Shown here piece after piece: positions 8,290 to 16,910 of a DNA stretch of 64,000 nucleotides. The stretch covers positions 26,834 through 90,833 of the forward strand of contig NZ_JAKGAP010000028.1 of the NCBI RefSeq assembly GCF_021532375.1, given 5' to 3'. The first letter of the stretch is position 1; every line of letters begins with the position of its first letter. The position numbers and the translations under genes are program-made. The notes under the pieces were generated by a model. It made no database searches, had not been told where the DNA came from, and saw nothing but the letters and a program-made list of their open reading frames with translations. The stretch is from Paenibacillus alkaliterrae. GTDB lineage: Bacteria; Bacillota; Bacilli; Paenibacillales; Paenibacillaceae.

Positions 8290-8713
8290 ATGAATGAGCA
8301 ATACAAGAACGATAAACAAAAGCTGAAAGATCAAAAGTACCCGCTGCCTAGCGCTTACAAGAAAGAGTTTGCGTGGCTTAAAGAAGTAGACAGTCTGGCA
8401 CTATCGAATGCACAGCTGAACCTTCATGCGGCTTATCAGAACTTCTTTCGAAATAGATCGGTTGGATTTCCGAAATTCAAGAGCAAGCAAATAGACAAAA
8501 AGTCCTACACGACAAATAATCAAGGCGGAACAATCCGACTGATCGACCAACAAACGATTCGGCTGCCTAAATTGAAGAATGTATCCATCAATCTTCACCG
8601 CCGCATCCCAGACCACTACATGGCATTGTTCATGTAGAGCAGAGCTGGACAGAGATGTAAATGCCGCAATAAACATCAAGAATGAAGGCTGCCGTATGCT
8701 CGGAATCGCCTAA
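8290..8713 (+). pseudogene. tnpB (IS605 OrfB) remnant, middle deleted
   Basis: The first frame (8290-8637) carries the TnpB N-terminal signature: AYKKEFAWLKEVDSLALSNA, QNFFRNRSVGFPKFKSK, SYTTNNQGGTIRL, LPKLKNVSINLHR. The first 40 or so residues are already gone. It breaks near 8630. The C-terminal signature DRDVNAAINIKNEG and a stop (8711-8713) follow at once in another frame. Everything between, including most of the RuvC-like nuclease and the zinc ribbon, is deleted, so no nuclease can be made. Confidence 0.75.
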
Positions 8714-8833
8714 TCCAGCAGGAACAAGAACCGTAGGGCGAACGGGATCGCTTGGTAAACATATCGACAGGGGTCGATACATCCCAAGAAGCCCCCCATC
8801 TCTAAGTGTAGCGTAGGTGGGTGGTACGTCACT
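8714..8833 (+). ncRNA. Omega-RNA (reRNA)-like right end of the IS605 relic
   Basis: After the tnpB stop the sequence ends with GAAGCCCCCCATCTCTAA, a short connecting stretch, then GTAGGTGGGTGGTACGTCAC. This is the paired GCCCCC...GGTGGG element that closes omega-RNAs of TnpB elements next to the guide position. A guide would begin at 8834 (TTATGTGGAACAGGAC). The partner nuclease is destroyed. RNA production is inferred, not shown. Confidence 0.45.
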
Positions 8834-9082
8834 TATGTGGAACAGGACCGGAAGATTGAATTGGTCGAACAGTATTTGTATGAAATTAAATCCGTGATCG
8901 CAACCATGACGATGATGAAACAAATGTCACAAGAACAGATTGCGAAGCTTAAAGAACCTCTGAATACCGGAAAAATCGAAAGCAGAATGTCTACATTACA
9001 ATTTGGATTGGATTATTATACTTTTTTGAACGAGTGGTATGAGAAATATTTAACGCAGTTAAAAAATGAATAGGACAGGATG

Positions 9083-9776
9083 ATGCTCATGACTGAAAGA
9101 GCGAACGATAAAAAAACGCTAAGGAATATAATTATTTTTTCTCTTGGAAGGATTTCGGTATTAAGCCAAACCTGAAAGGGAATACCCTTCCTTATTTTGT
9201 GAGCATTCTTTTCTTCCCCATCTTGGCTGCGATCCTTATTTTAATCGGACATCATATGAAGTGGTTGGATGCAGCGAATCTATCATCGTCATTTGTAGCT
9301 GCATTTGGGATGGCTCTCATACCTGCTTTTATAAAAAATATTTTCGAAGAATTTGCTTGGAGAGGTTACCTGGCCCCGAAGCTGTACTCGATCGGATACA
9401 ACAGACTTTTCATTCATATTTGCGTCGGACTGATTTGGGGTGCATGGCATGTCCCCTACACATTTTCATCATGCACACTACCGAAAGTTTGATAACCTTT
9501 ATTCCGCGTATGTTGCTCGGAGTTGTTGTTTTATCCATCGTGTTTGGAGAAATATGGGTGATGACGAAAAGCGTATGGCCCGCTTTGATCATGCACACGG
9601 TCGGGAATTCCTTTCTCGATACTCTATTTTTAAAAAACTACCTGGCCGTACCTGAAGCAAATGAATATTTGGTCATGCCTACATCGGGAGTAATTCCTAT
9701 AGCGGTTACCTTATTAGTGGGATTCTGGCTGTATAGAAGGAATACAAAGGTTATAAAAAGCAAAGCTCAGGCATGA
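9083..9776 (+). pseudogene. CPBP (CAAX/Rce1-like) intramembrane protease, frameshifted
   Basis: Three reading frames must be joined. 9083-9120 gives a short N-terminus. Frame 1 gives YFFSWKDFGIKPNLKGN and the first CPBP motif EEFAWRGYL (about 9349-9375), then GLIWGAWHVP. A further shift near 9460-9470 leads to the frame ending at 9776 with the third motif LIMHTVGNSFLD and a last membrane helix. All three CPBP motifs (EExxxR, the WH pair, HxxxN) survive, so decay is recent. The frameshifts look like single-base indels, so a sequencing error is possible. It lies directly downstream of the padR remnant. Confidence 0.7.
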
Positions 9777-9796
9777 ACAATGCCTGAGCTTTCTTA
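9763..9796 (+). terminator. Rho-independent terminator
   Basis: A 12-base perfect stem AAGCTCAGGCAT / ATGCCTGAGCTT overlaps the stop codon of the protease remnant and is followed by TCTT. The T tract is short. Confidence 0.7.
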
Positions 9797-10147
9797 ATAT
9801 GAGTTGCAGTCGGCGGGAAGGCCTCGACGATTCAATCACCTTACTCGGCGGGAGCTATTCTTATACTATTGGACAAATACAACGCCTTGAGCGGCCAGCT
9901 GCTGATGAAGCCGCGGAATGGAGATGCTTGCAACATAGGCATTTTATATTTATACTGCTGCCGCTCATTTTTTTCAGCTTGTACGCCAATGTCCGTTCGC
10001 AGCGCAAAGGCTGTGGAGAGTCAACTAGCCCGATAGGTTGGACGATCACGCTGGAAACTGGTATACTTGCCGGGGCAGCTCCCGTTAAAGCGATTTCAAA
10101 TATATAGGGAGCCAGACCGATTCAGCTTAGCAGGAGTGTTGCAAACG
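9797..10147. other. No convincing gene
   Basis: A weak open stretch on the plus strand (from 9799) has no ribosome binding site and no recognisable domain. It reads as decayed intergenic DNA. Confidence 0.4.
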
Positions 10148-10336
10148 ATGAGAAAATATAATTTTATTCGTCCCTTGATGTTGATTGTGTCGGCGCTGCT
10201 TGTGAAGAGCTTGGTTACCAATCTTTGCATGGTGATGGGAATGGAGCCGGCTCCGGCAGAAAATATCGGTTTTATTGCCATGATTATCACCGCAATTATT
10301 ATCTATTCCAGAATTATCCGGAATCGCCGCAAATAA
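10148..10336 (+). CDS. Small membrane protein, two helices, unknown
   Basis: A 62-residue protein starting MRKYNFIRPLMLIVSALLVK, with hydrophobic segments at about 8-28 and 42-56 and a basic tail (SRIIRNRRK). AGGAG at 10132-10136 lies 11 bases upstream of the ATG, a rather long spacing. A terminator follows at 10392. No family is recognised. The membrane topology and terminator make it plausible as a real small gene. Confidence 0.45.
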   Translation: MRKYNFIRPLMLIVSALLVKSLVTNLCMVMGMEPAPAENIGFIAMIITAIIIYSRIIRNRRK

Positions 10337-10391
10337 CGTTATCCCTGTGACCCAACTGGTGACGGAGATATGCTTAGTCTCGTAGGAAGAG

Positions 10392-10423
10392 CCTTTTCCA
10401 GCTTTGCTGGAGGAGGTTTTTTT
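10392..10423 (+). terminator. Rho-independent terminator
   Basis: Stem CCTTTTCCAGC / GCTGGAGGAGG (with G-T pairs), a 3-base loop, then seven T. Confidence 0.8.
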
Positions 10424-10566
10424 CTGTATATTTTTAGGTATGAAATATGAAGCGGGAAGGTGAAGGTGCTGGCTGATAACGATCGAAATATGTAATATAG
10501 CAGTAAGGGAAGCCGCCTCTATAATGAGGCATTCTTAATTTCTAATGTCAAAGGGAGTTGGAGTGA

Positions 10567-11703
10567 ATGACCTATATTTGCAAAATTGAACTGAATGATA
10601 TTGCTCCGAAGATATGGCGGCAATTTCAATTTCATCCGGAGATTACATTTCATCAGCTCCATAAAATCATACAAATTGTGATGGGCTGGGAGGATTACCA
10701 TTTGTATGAGTTTGAAATCGGCGGACGAGTCATCGGATTGCCTGACCCGACATATGCGGATATGGAGACTCGTGAAGTACTGAATGCACGGAGAGAAATA
10801 GTCATCAAGCATTTGCAAAAGGAGAATACTGAATTTTCCTATACGTATGACTTTGGAGATAATTGGCGGCATACGATCAAGCTGGAGCAAATGGATACAA
10901 CCGCTTTTGTGGAGACATCTCCAATGTGTCTCGGAGGGGAGCGCAGCTGTCCGCAGGAGGATGTTGGCGGTATATGGGGTCATCAGCATATGATGGAAGC
11001 GCTGTTTACTCCGAATCATCCCGAATATGACGAATTTAAAGAATGGCTGAAAGAAGGATATGATCCTGAGACTTTTCGCCGAGATGAAGTGAATGACAAG
11101 CTTCGCCAGCGGAGAAACAAGCTGATCCCAAAATCACTATTACCGCAGGCTGAGGATAAAAAACCGGTAAAGCTGACCAAGACGGCCTTGAACAAACATT
11201 TGAAGAGAATGAGCCAGGAACAGCTGATCGAGCTGGTAAAGGAGTGCTATGGATCAAGTAAAGACATGGAGCGAATGCTAGCCGTCAAAATTTTGGGTGA
11301 AGAGGCGTTAGAACCGATGTTTCATGAATATCGGAAAAAAGTAGAGCATGAATTTTTCCCTCAGCGTGGCCATGGGAAGCTGAGGCTGCAGGAGGCGAAA
11401 AAGGCAATTTCTGAATTTGAAAAGCTGACGGGCAACGAGAAATACACCCTTGAGCTAAAGCTGTTTTATGTCGAGATGGGCGTTTCGTTTACGCTTACCT
11501 ATGGCGATATCGATGATCGATTTTACGATAGTATGGAAGCCGTGTATGCAGATGTGATTCGGACAGTAAATTTTGATGATACAGCTGAGCTGTTTGAAGA
11601 ATACGAGGAACGTATCAGCGCCATAGTATCGGATACGAAAGGAATCGGTTGGGGCTTTCACGATTCATTGTCCCATATGCATGAACGACTGAGATGGATG
11701 TAA
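10567..11703 (+). CDS. PRiA4_ORF3-like domain fused to a DUF6155-like domain
   Basis: 378 residues in two parts. Residues 1-175 match the plasmid pRiA4b ORF3-like family: IELNDIAPKIWRQFQFHPE, TFHQLHKIIQIVMGWEDYHLY, YTYDFGDNWRHTI, CLGGERSCPQEDVGG. Residues about 195-378 resemble DUF6155: LTKTALNKHLKRMSQEQLIEL, FFPQRGHGKLRLQEAKKAI, LFYVEMGVSFT, YGDIDDRFYDSMEAVY. Both families are of unknown biochemical function; the first occurs on plasmids and next to transposase genes. The start is ATG at 10567, with GGAGTG just before it. The DUF6155 name is from memory of family motifs and is less certain than the first domain. Confidence 0.75.
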   Translation: MTYICKIELNDIAPKIWRQFQFHPEITFHQLHKIIQIVMGWEDYHLYEFEIGGRVIGLPDPTYADMETREVLNARREIVIKHLQKENTEFSYTYDFGDNWRHTIKLEQMDTTAFVETSPMCLGGERSCPQEDVGGIWGHQHMMEALFTPNHPEYDEFKEWLKEGYDPETFRRDEVNDKLRQRRNKLIPKSLLPQAEDKKPVKLTKTALNKHLKRMSQEQLIELVKECYGSSKDMERMLAVKILGEEALEPMFHEYRKKVEHEFFPQRGHGKLRLQEAKKAISEFEKLTGNEKYTLELKLFYVEMGVSFTLTYGDIDDRFYDSMEAVYADVIRTVNFDDTAELFEEYEERISAIVSDTKGIGWGFHDSLSHMHERLRWM

Positions 11704-11747
11704 TGCTTAAGATGGAGAGCAAGGCAGATATACAGGGAGGAATGTAA

Positions 11748-11948
11748 ATGAGTAAACTTACGTTAAACACGGAGATACAAAATGAATGGGAAAAACTCAT
11801 GCAAGATGGATATCACTATTCGTTAACTGGAAACTCGGTAGAAGCAGCTCGATTATGGAGAGAGCTATGGAACAGAATGCATGTTGTTCTGAAAGCAGAC
11901 GACAACATAAGCAGCGGTCTGAAGCATAAGAAATGCTGCGGGAAGTAA
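11748..11948 (+). pseudogene. SEC-C motif protein relic
   Basis: A 66-residue frame with a good ribosome binding site (GGGAGG). It starts MSKLTLNTEIQNEWEKLMQDG and ends SSGLKHKKCCGK. The last residues match the end of a SEC-C zinc motif (normally CxCGSGKKxKKCCG), but the first two cysteines are missing, because the helical N-terminal part joins abruptly to the motif tail. This is best read as a larger SEC-C protein whose middle was deleted. It could still be translated. Confidence 0.4.
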
Positions 11949-11954
11949 CATGCG

Positions 11955-12464
11955 ATGATGACGATTCAATGCACAAAAAAGCTGGCAACAGAGCTCGATG
12001 TCCCCTTATCTAATGAGAAGCCGGAGAATTTTAACCCGCTTTACTGCTGGCATGCTCATTTATTTTCATTTAACCGCCGAAAGTGTATATTGGTTATGAA
12101 TAACGAAACCAGATACAATTTTGTGATGTTTGGTTTGCTGAAGGCTGATTTTAAACGATTCAGTGACTTGATCGTAAAGCAACTCTCCGACAATTTGCTT
12201 GCGGATGGAATAGAACAAGCATTGGTAGATAACTATTTACAAAATCGTGGGGATGTCAGTTATACCCCGACAAGCGATAGAAGCATAATCGGTCAAATCA
12301 ACGATATGATTATGGTCGCACAATATGTGATGAATGGCAATATTATTGACACGGGTGATCCTGAAATTGATCAAGTCAATCGTATGCTGAATCGGTTTGT
12401 CATGCTTAAGCTGCCAAAGTTATATTCCGGTGAAACTATGCACGATGCGTTGCAAAATTTTTAA
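11955..12464 (+). CDS. DUF6933-like protein
   Basis: 169 residues. The features MTIQCTKKLATEL, NPLYCWHAHLFSFNRRKCIL, VMNNETRYNFVMFGLLKADF and a helical C-terminal half resemble DUF6933, a family of unknown function found in Firmicutes often near SEC-C proteins. The start is ATG 11955 or the adjacent in-frame ATG 11958, with GGAAG upstream. It sits 6 bases after the SEC-C relic and was probably co-transcribed with it. Confidence 0.65.
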   Translation: MMTIQCTKKLATELDVPLSNEKPENFNPLYCWHAHLFSFNRRKCILVMNNETRYNFVMFGLLKADFKRFSDLIVKQLSDNLLADGIEQALVDNYLQNRGDVSYTPTSDRSIIGQINDMIMVAQYVMNGNIIDTGDPEIDQVNRMLNRFVMLKLPKLYSGETMHDALQNF

Positions 12465-12517
12465 ATACCGATGTAAGCTATGCGGCCTCTTCTGTCTTAG
12501 GTTTTCACTTTGTGTGG

Positions 12518-12523
12518 TATAAT
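12518..12523 (+). promoter_or_regulatory. -10 element upstream of the toxin-antitoxin relic
   Basis: TATAAT preceded by TGTGG gives a near extended -10. No clear -35 is seen. The transcribed reading frame begins about 9 bases later without a usable start codon. Confidence 0.3.
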
Positions 12524-12531
12524 GGGGTTAA

Positions 12532-12780
12532 AGTTCTGGTGAAATCCCAGAGCAAGATGCGCTCGAAGTGTACGATTTTATCGGTTATTTGAATATGAAA
12601 CGGGAGAGAGACGATCAGCAACATCTGGATGTCTCATTGCTTGCGGAGGACGCAAATCTCATTCGACAAGTCCAGCAAAGCCGCGAAGATCGTGAGCATG
12701 GACGTATATACGGTAAAGAAGCGGGACTTGACTATTTACGCACCAAGGTCCAGGAATTTGAGCATGGACAAAACGTATAG
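12532..12780 (+). pseudogene. Antitoxin relic (type II toxin-antitoxin)
   Basis: An open frame from 12532 encodes IPEQDALEVYDFIGYLNMKRERDDQ, a helical region and QVQQSREDREHGRIYGKEAGLDYLRTKVQEFEHGQNV. It resembles antitoxins of RelE/ParE-type pairs. No ATG and no ribosome binding site precede the conserved part; a GTG at 12568 is possible. The 5' end appears to have been lost. It overlaps the toxin relic start. Confidence 0.45.
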
Positions 12781-12938
12781 TGTTTATTGGACGCAAACGG
12801 CTTTGGACGAACTGGGCAAGGCTGGGGCTTTATCAAGTTATTCTTGTGTTTGAAGTCGACGAAGACGAAGCAATCGTTTGGATAAATGGCATTAAACACA
12901 AGCGAGAAAATGTATATTGGAATAGAAAGAAGACTTAG
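12764..12938 (+). pseudogene. RelE/ParE-type toxin relic, middle deleted
   Basis: ATG at 12764 overlaps the antitoxin stop, the usual arrangement. The reading MDKTYSVYWTQTALDELGK is a RelE/ParE N-terminus. After about 20 residues the frame is lost. The C-terminus YQVILVFEVDEDEAIVWING followed by IKHKRENVYWNRKKT and a stop (12936-12938) resumes in another frame. Roughly the middle third is missing, so the toxin should be inactive. Confidence 0.5.
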
Positions 12939-13123
12939 TCAGGTATGGAGATCATACTGACGCGATAGCGTTAAGGCGGGTAGTTCAAAGATGTCGATGT
13001 AAGGAGGCTTGACGAAAAATCAGCATGTTATAGCCACAATTCAATTTGAACTCTTTGACCGCAAGGAAGCATGCCAGGGAAGGTATAATGAGTACATTAT
13101 AGTGGGTAAGGAGGGCAGTCCTC

Positions 13124-15349
13124 ATGCAAAAGGGCATATTGATGCGGCTTGTTACTAAACCGCTTACAAAGATTACGATGGCCCTTTGTATCGGGCTTTT
13201 TTTCCCTTTGATGGCACTCTACGCACTGGGTGAGCTTCACAAAGAGAACGAGCGGCTAAAGGAGCTGGATGCTCTTTCCTTTCAACGAATCAGTCCCTAC
13301 AAAGAAATGATGGAAGAATTATTTGGCAATATCGATCAGCAAACATTGCTTTTTTCGAATACTGCGGTGGTAGACCGATTGGCGCAAAGCCCCGGTGAGG
13401 AGCAAATTGAGCAGCAACTAAAAGCGGCTCACCGGGAAATGTATGAATTGGCCGCCGCTAATTGCTGCGACAGATCCATCGAGCTGTACTACCGCCAAAT
13501 CGGGCTCGTCACCTCGCTATCAACAGGGCAGGAAGCTCTCGTTCGTATGGAAGATGCCGCCTGGTCGGCTTACAAGGGCATGCTGGCCGATAAGGTGCAC
13601 TGGTTCGTGGACGATACGTTAACCAAGACTGCCGGGTCGCCGATTATTTCCTTCATCCGCGCCATTCCGTCCGTCGGAAATCAGCCTCAGGGGCTGGTCA
13701 AAATCAACTTTCAAACGTCCTTGTTCGAATTCGGACACCGTATGCCGGAAGGACAAGCGATATGGGCTGTCACTCCCGACGGGCAATGGTTGTTTAATCT
13801 CGAGACCGGGGAACCGGAATCAGACACTCATATGATTAACACTTTAAGGGAGCAGACTCCCGCGTTAGCATTGATGAAAGATAACGGAGCGGATTACGGT
13901 TACAGGCTGTTCACTTCTCCGACTACAGGTTGGAGCTTTCTGCTTCGCCTTCCTACAAGCGCATTTTCTACCGCAAATCCGGCCCAATGGCTTGTTTACG
14001 CAGCTTCTCTGCTATTGATGGTTGCCGTAGGCCTTTACGTGCTGCGCAATTTTTCCCGTATTGCCCGGCACGTGGACGCACTCGTCCATAAAGAGGAAGA
14101 AATTGAAGGGAAGCTGAAGGAGCTGCTGCCAATCTTGCGGCAGCATTGCTTGCAAGAGCTGCTTTACAAAGATTCCCTGACAGAAGAGACGTGCCGGAAA
14201 AAAATGCGGGAATGCGGTATGGCCTTCTCCGGCCACGGTTATCTCGTTGCCATCCTGCGAATAGAAAACTATGAAAGGTTCTTACAATATTCGTACTGGG
14301 ATCAAAGCCTGTTTCGTTTCTTCATCACCAAGGTTCCCGAAGAAATCGTTGAAGGGAACAATCGCGTTCTCTATGCCTATGATTCCGGCCAGCGGGATGT
14401 GGCTTTATTATTTGAACTCGGGGATCGGGAGGATTCGCAGCCGGCTTTCGTGAAAAATGTGCTGAAGCAGCTTGACACGGTGCTTCAGCAATATTTGCCG
14501 TTTCGGGTCAGTGCGGCTGTCGGAAATGTTTGCTTGTCTGCCGCATCCATCCACGTCTCTTGTCAGCAGGCTCTGCAGACGCTTGACGTCCAGCTGTTCA
14601 AGGGGAACTCGGGCATATTCAGCTATGAGGAGCAGACCGTGGAATCCGTCCACAGCCCTGAGCTTTACCGGCTGCGCAAGGCGACCGAGCTGAACATCGG
14701 AAAGGCGCTCTTATCGCGTGATCAAGCTCTGCTCGAGAGCGCGCTCGGTGATCTTCGCAAGGAGCTGGATGGGCTTCCGGGGCAATCGCTGCCCATCGTC
14801 CGTCACATCTTTTGGGAGCTGACCATGTTTATTTACGATCGGGTGCAGGAGACCGGGTTTAAGCCGCTGGAGGAGCTTCGGCTTACGGATATGCATGATG
14901 ATATGGAAAAGATGGAATCGTTGCCCGCCATTGTCCAATGGTGTTATGACTTTTCGATCCGGCTGATCAAGGAGCTTGAGGCGGGCAGCGGGGCAGGAAA
15001 GGTCAACTTTGTCATGAAAATCATGGAATACGTGCACGCCAATTTCGATAAAGAAATCTCACTCGGCGGAATCGCCGAACAGATGGGGCTTGACGCGGCC
15101 TATGTGAGCCGATGCTTCAAGCAAGAAGTCGGGATAACCTTCATCGAATATTTGCTCACTCTCCGCATTAAGCATGCCAAATATTTACTGTCCAAGCCCG
15201 ATCTTACTGTAGGTGAAATCGGCGAGGCGGTAGGGTATGTAAATGTGAACAGCTTCATCCGGATTTTTAAGAAGCATGAAGGCGTTACTCCCGGTCAGTA
15301 CAGGGAGCTGAATCATCCCCGATCACTGGATTTAGGCCAGGTTTATTAG
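13124..15349 (+). CDS. Membrane-anchored AraC-family regulator (YesS-like)
   Basis: 741 residues. An N-terminal transmembrane helix (about 16-34) and a second one (about 291-310, WLVYAASLLLMVAVGLYVL) enclose a 250-residue extracytoplasmic sensing region. The cytoplasmic part ends in an AraC DNA-binding domain (about 640-735) with both helix-turn-helices: ISLGGIAEQMGLDAAYVSRCFK and TVGEIGEAVGYVNVNSFIRIFKK. The ATG at 13124 has AAGGAGGG 8 bases upstream. Such one-piece sensors sit next to ABC sugar importer genes in Paenibacillus and activate them. Here the binding protein gene starts about 200 bases downstream, so the importer and sulfatase operon is the likely target. Confidence 0.88.
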   Translation: MQKGILMRLVTKPLTKITMALCIGLFFPLMALYALGELHKENERLKELDALSFQRISPYKEMMEELFGNIDQQTLLFSNTAVVDRLAQSPGEEQIEQQLKAAHREMYELAAANCCDRSIELYYRQIGLVTSLSTGQEALVRMEDAAWSAYKGMLADKVHWFVDDTLTKTAGSPIISFIRAIPSVGNQPQGLVKINFQTSLFEFGHRMPEGQAIWAVTPDGQWLFNLETGEPESDTHMINTLREQTPALALMKDNGADYGYRLFTSPTTGWSFLLRLPTSAFSTANPAQWLVYAASLLLMVAVGLYVLRNFSRIARHVDALVHKEEEIEGKLKELLPILRQHCLQELLYKDSLTEETCRKKMRECGMAFSGHGYLVAILRIENYERFLQYSYWDQSLFRFFITKVPEEIVEGNNRVLYAYDSGQRDVALLFELGDREDSQPAFVKNVLKQLDTVLQQYLPFRVSAAVGNVCLSAASIHVSCQQALQTLDVQLFKGNSGIFSYEEQTVESVHSPELYRLRKATELNIGKALLSRDQALLESALGDLRKELDGLPGQSLPIVRHIFWELTMFIYDRVQETGFKPLEELRLTDMHDDMEKMESLPAIVQWCYDFSIRLIKELEAGSGAGKVNFVMKIMEYVHANFDKEISLGGIAEQMGLDAAYVSRCFKQEVGITFIEYLLTLRIKHAKYLLSKPDLTVGEIGEAVGYVNVNSFIRIFKKHEGVTPGQYRELNHPRSLDLGQVY

Positions 15350-15394
15350 GCTTTCACAACGATTGTAGACGATGTCAAATAAGGGAGATCCCAT

Positions 15395-15460
15395 AAAAAA
15401 TCATCCGTTTGAGGCGATAGGCAGAGGAAGCCTACGATGTCATCAATGGGTGATTTTTTT
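15395..15460 (+). terminator. Terminator-like branched hairpin
   Basis: AAAAAATCATCC pairs with GGGTGATTTTTTT around an internal hairpin (GATAGGC / GCCTAC). It ends in a T run before the binding-protein gene and may separate the regulator transcript from the operon. Confidence 0.5.
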
Positions 15461-15544
15461 CTTTCTTCATTTACGTACGATTACATCAGACCGGCGGCCG
15501 CAAGCCGCACGGAATACTCATTGAAACTTAAAGGGGAGGAAGCT

Positions 15545-16825
15545 ATGAGAAACGGAAGGATGTTTTGGGTTAGTTTGATGATGGTGGTCATGCTGTTTGT
15601 AACGGCCTGCGGAGCACCCGGGAGCGGCTCGAACGGAAGCGATGATTCAGGCAAAACGGTTACCATTAAGCTGTGGTTTCCGGGACATGAGGAATTCATT
15701 GTGAATTCTATGAAAACGTTGATTACGGATTTCGAAGCCATTAATCCGAGTATCAAGGTTGAATTGACCTCGATCCCATGGAAGGATTATTTCCAAAAGC
15801 TGTCTGTTGCTTATAACGCCGGTGCGGCTCCTGATTTGCACGGGCTTGGCTTCGGTCAATTGATCTCTACCGTTGAGCAGGATAAGTACCTGGATCTCAA
15901 TCCGCTCATCAAGAAGGATAATTGGGAGGGAGCGAAGGATATCTATCCCGATATCTTAGAGGCGGGCCATTGGAAGGGAGGCCAATACGGCCTGTTAATG
16001 CCGGATATCCGGGGCTTCATGTGGCGGAAGGATCTCTTCAAAGAAGCGGGACTGGATCCGGAGAAGCCGCCGGCGACGATTGATGAAATTTTCGATTACG
16101 CCGAAAAGCTGAAAATCGTGAAGGACGGTCAAACCGTCCAGGAAGGCCTTGATATGCCGACCGGCAACGGAGAACAGATATACCTTTCCATGCTGCTGCC
16201 GCAGGGTCAAAACTTCTACGACGAAAACAACAATCCGACGTTCGATTCACCCCAATCGGTAGCCCTGATTAGCAAAATGGCCGGGCTTATCGAAAGCGGC
16301 TCCGTATCGCCGCAGCAAAGCGCGCAACTGAAGGGCGGTACCTTCCAAAATGGCGTTGCGGCGATGGCCTTTGGCGCTCCGAAGGGCTTCGCGGCGCTGA
16401 TCGAGCAGGTCGGGGCGGAAAATATCGGATTCTCTGTTTCTCCCCAAGGGGAATCCGGCAAGCGTACGGCGCTGATGCTCGGTACGTTCATGTCGATCGC
16501 CAAAAGCACGAAGCACCAAGATGAAGCGTGGGAATTCCTGAAATTCATGTTCGAGAAGGACAACCATCTGAAATTTACGGATTCTGCGCAGTTTATTCCG
16601 TCGCTGCAATCCGTTTCCGAAGCGTTCGCAAAGAAAAGCAATGAAAATAAAGTAACGATGGAAATTCTCAAGGATGCTCAAGGCTACCTGCCTTCGGCCG
16701 ACTGGGGAGCGCATGTTAAATACTTGCGCATTGCCCTGGAGGAAGCGTATTTCGCCAAAAAAACGCCGGAGGAAGCGGTCAAAACGAATATCCAGCTGTT
16801 GCAGGACGAGATCAAGAAAAAATAG
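15545..16825 (+). CDS. ABC sugar importer, extracellular binding lipoprotein (family 1)
   Basis: A 426-residue lipoprotein. The signal peptide MRNGRMFWVSLMMVVMLFVTAC ends in a lipobox (VTAC), so the mature protein is anchored by its cysteine. The body has family 1 binding-protein features: TIKLWFPGHEEF, INPSIKVELTSIPWKDYFQKL, GAAPDLHGLGFGQLI and DEAWEFLKFMFEKDNHLKF. The start ATG 15545 is chosen for GGGGAGG 5-6 bases upstream; the frame is open further upstream, but without a signal. The substrate is probably an oligosaccharide; the sulfatase at the operon end suggests one that carries sulfate esters. Confidence 0.9.
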   Translation: MRNGRMFWVSLMMVVMLFVTACGAPGSGSNGSDDSGKTVTIKLWFPGHEEFIVNSMKTLITDFEAINPSIKVELTSIPWKDYFQKLSVAYNAGAAPDLHGLGFGQLISTVEQDKYLDLNPLIKKDNWEGAKDIYPDILEAGHWKGGQYGLLMPDIRGFMWRKDLFKEAGLDPEKPPATIDEIFDYAEKLKIVKDGQTVQEGLDMPTGNGEQIYLSMLLPQGQNFYDENNNPTFDSPQSVALISKMAGLIESGSVSPQQSAQLKGGTFQNGVAAMAFGAPKGFAALIEQVGAENIGFSVSPQGESGKRTALMLGTFMSIAKSTKHQDEAWEFLKFMFEKDNHLKFTDSAQFIPSLQSVSEAFAKKSNENKVTMEILKDAQGYLPSADWGAHVKYLRIALEEAYFAKKTPEEAVKTNIQLLQDEIKKK

Positions 16826-16840
16826 CGGATGCTGAATTCA

Positions 16841-16883
16841 GGTCCTTCCTGCCGCCGGTGCTTGGGCGTCGGGAGGAAGGGCC
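16841..16883 (+). terminator. Intercistronic hairpin (attenuator or mRNA stabiliser)
   Basis: A 10-base stem GGTCCTTCCT / AGGAAGGGCC without a T run lies between binding-protein and permease genes. Such stems often keep binding-protein mRNA more abundant. Confidence 0.55.
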
Positions 16884-16910
16884 GCCTTATCCGACAAAAG
16901 GAGGGACCGT

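Larger units (their letters stand above)
8164..8833 (+). mobile_element. IS200/IS605-family relic (tnpB-only type)
   Basis: The element interrupts the padR remnant. The left junction follows TTAC (8161-8164); the right junction follows GTCAC (8829-8833). It holds a decayed tnpB and, downstream of its stop, a hairpin-rich right end of the type found in this family. No tnpA is seen. Exact ends are inferred from where the padR reading stops and resumes. Confidence 0.6.
8035..9073 (+). pseudogene. padR-family regulator, N-terminus lost and split by an IS605-type insertion
   Basis: Bases 8035-8168 encode RVKKVYQITKEGRKEEFLNW and PRDPALVKMYLNPLL, which match the end of the winged helix and the start of the Vir_act_alpha_C region of PadR regulators. 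The reading continues after the inserted element at 8837-9073 with KIELVEQYLYEIKSVIATM, a helical middle, and the family-typical ending TLQFGLDYYTFLNEWYEKYL. The first 80 or so residues (the DNA-binding domain) are missing. The 8837 frame has an ATG, but it is only the C-terminal dimerisation part, so an independent function is unlikely. Confidence 0.65.

Noticed and set aside
8837..9073. Independent small gene with its own ATG
   Set aside because: Sequence is the C-terminal part of PadR regulators continuing the frame interrupted by the IS605 relic.
9799..10107. Open frame of about 100 codons
   Set aside because: No ribosome binding site, no domain, and mixed composition; reads as decayed DNA.
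13055..13089. SigA promoter for the AraC gene at 13124 (TTGACC and TATAAT)
   Set aside because: Spacer is 23 bases, too long for a standard promoter.
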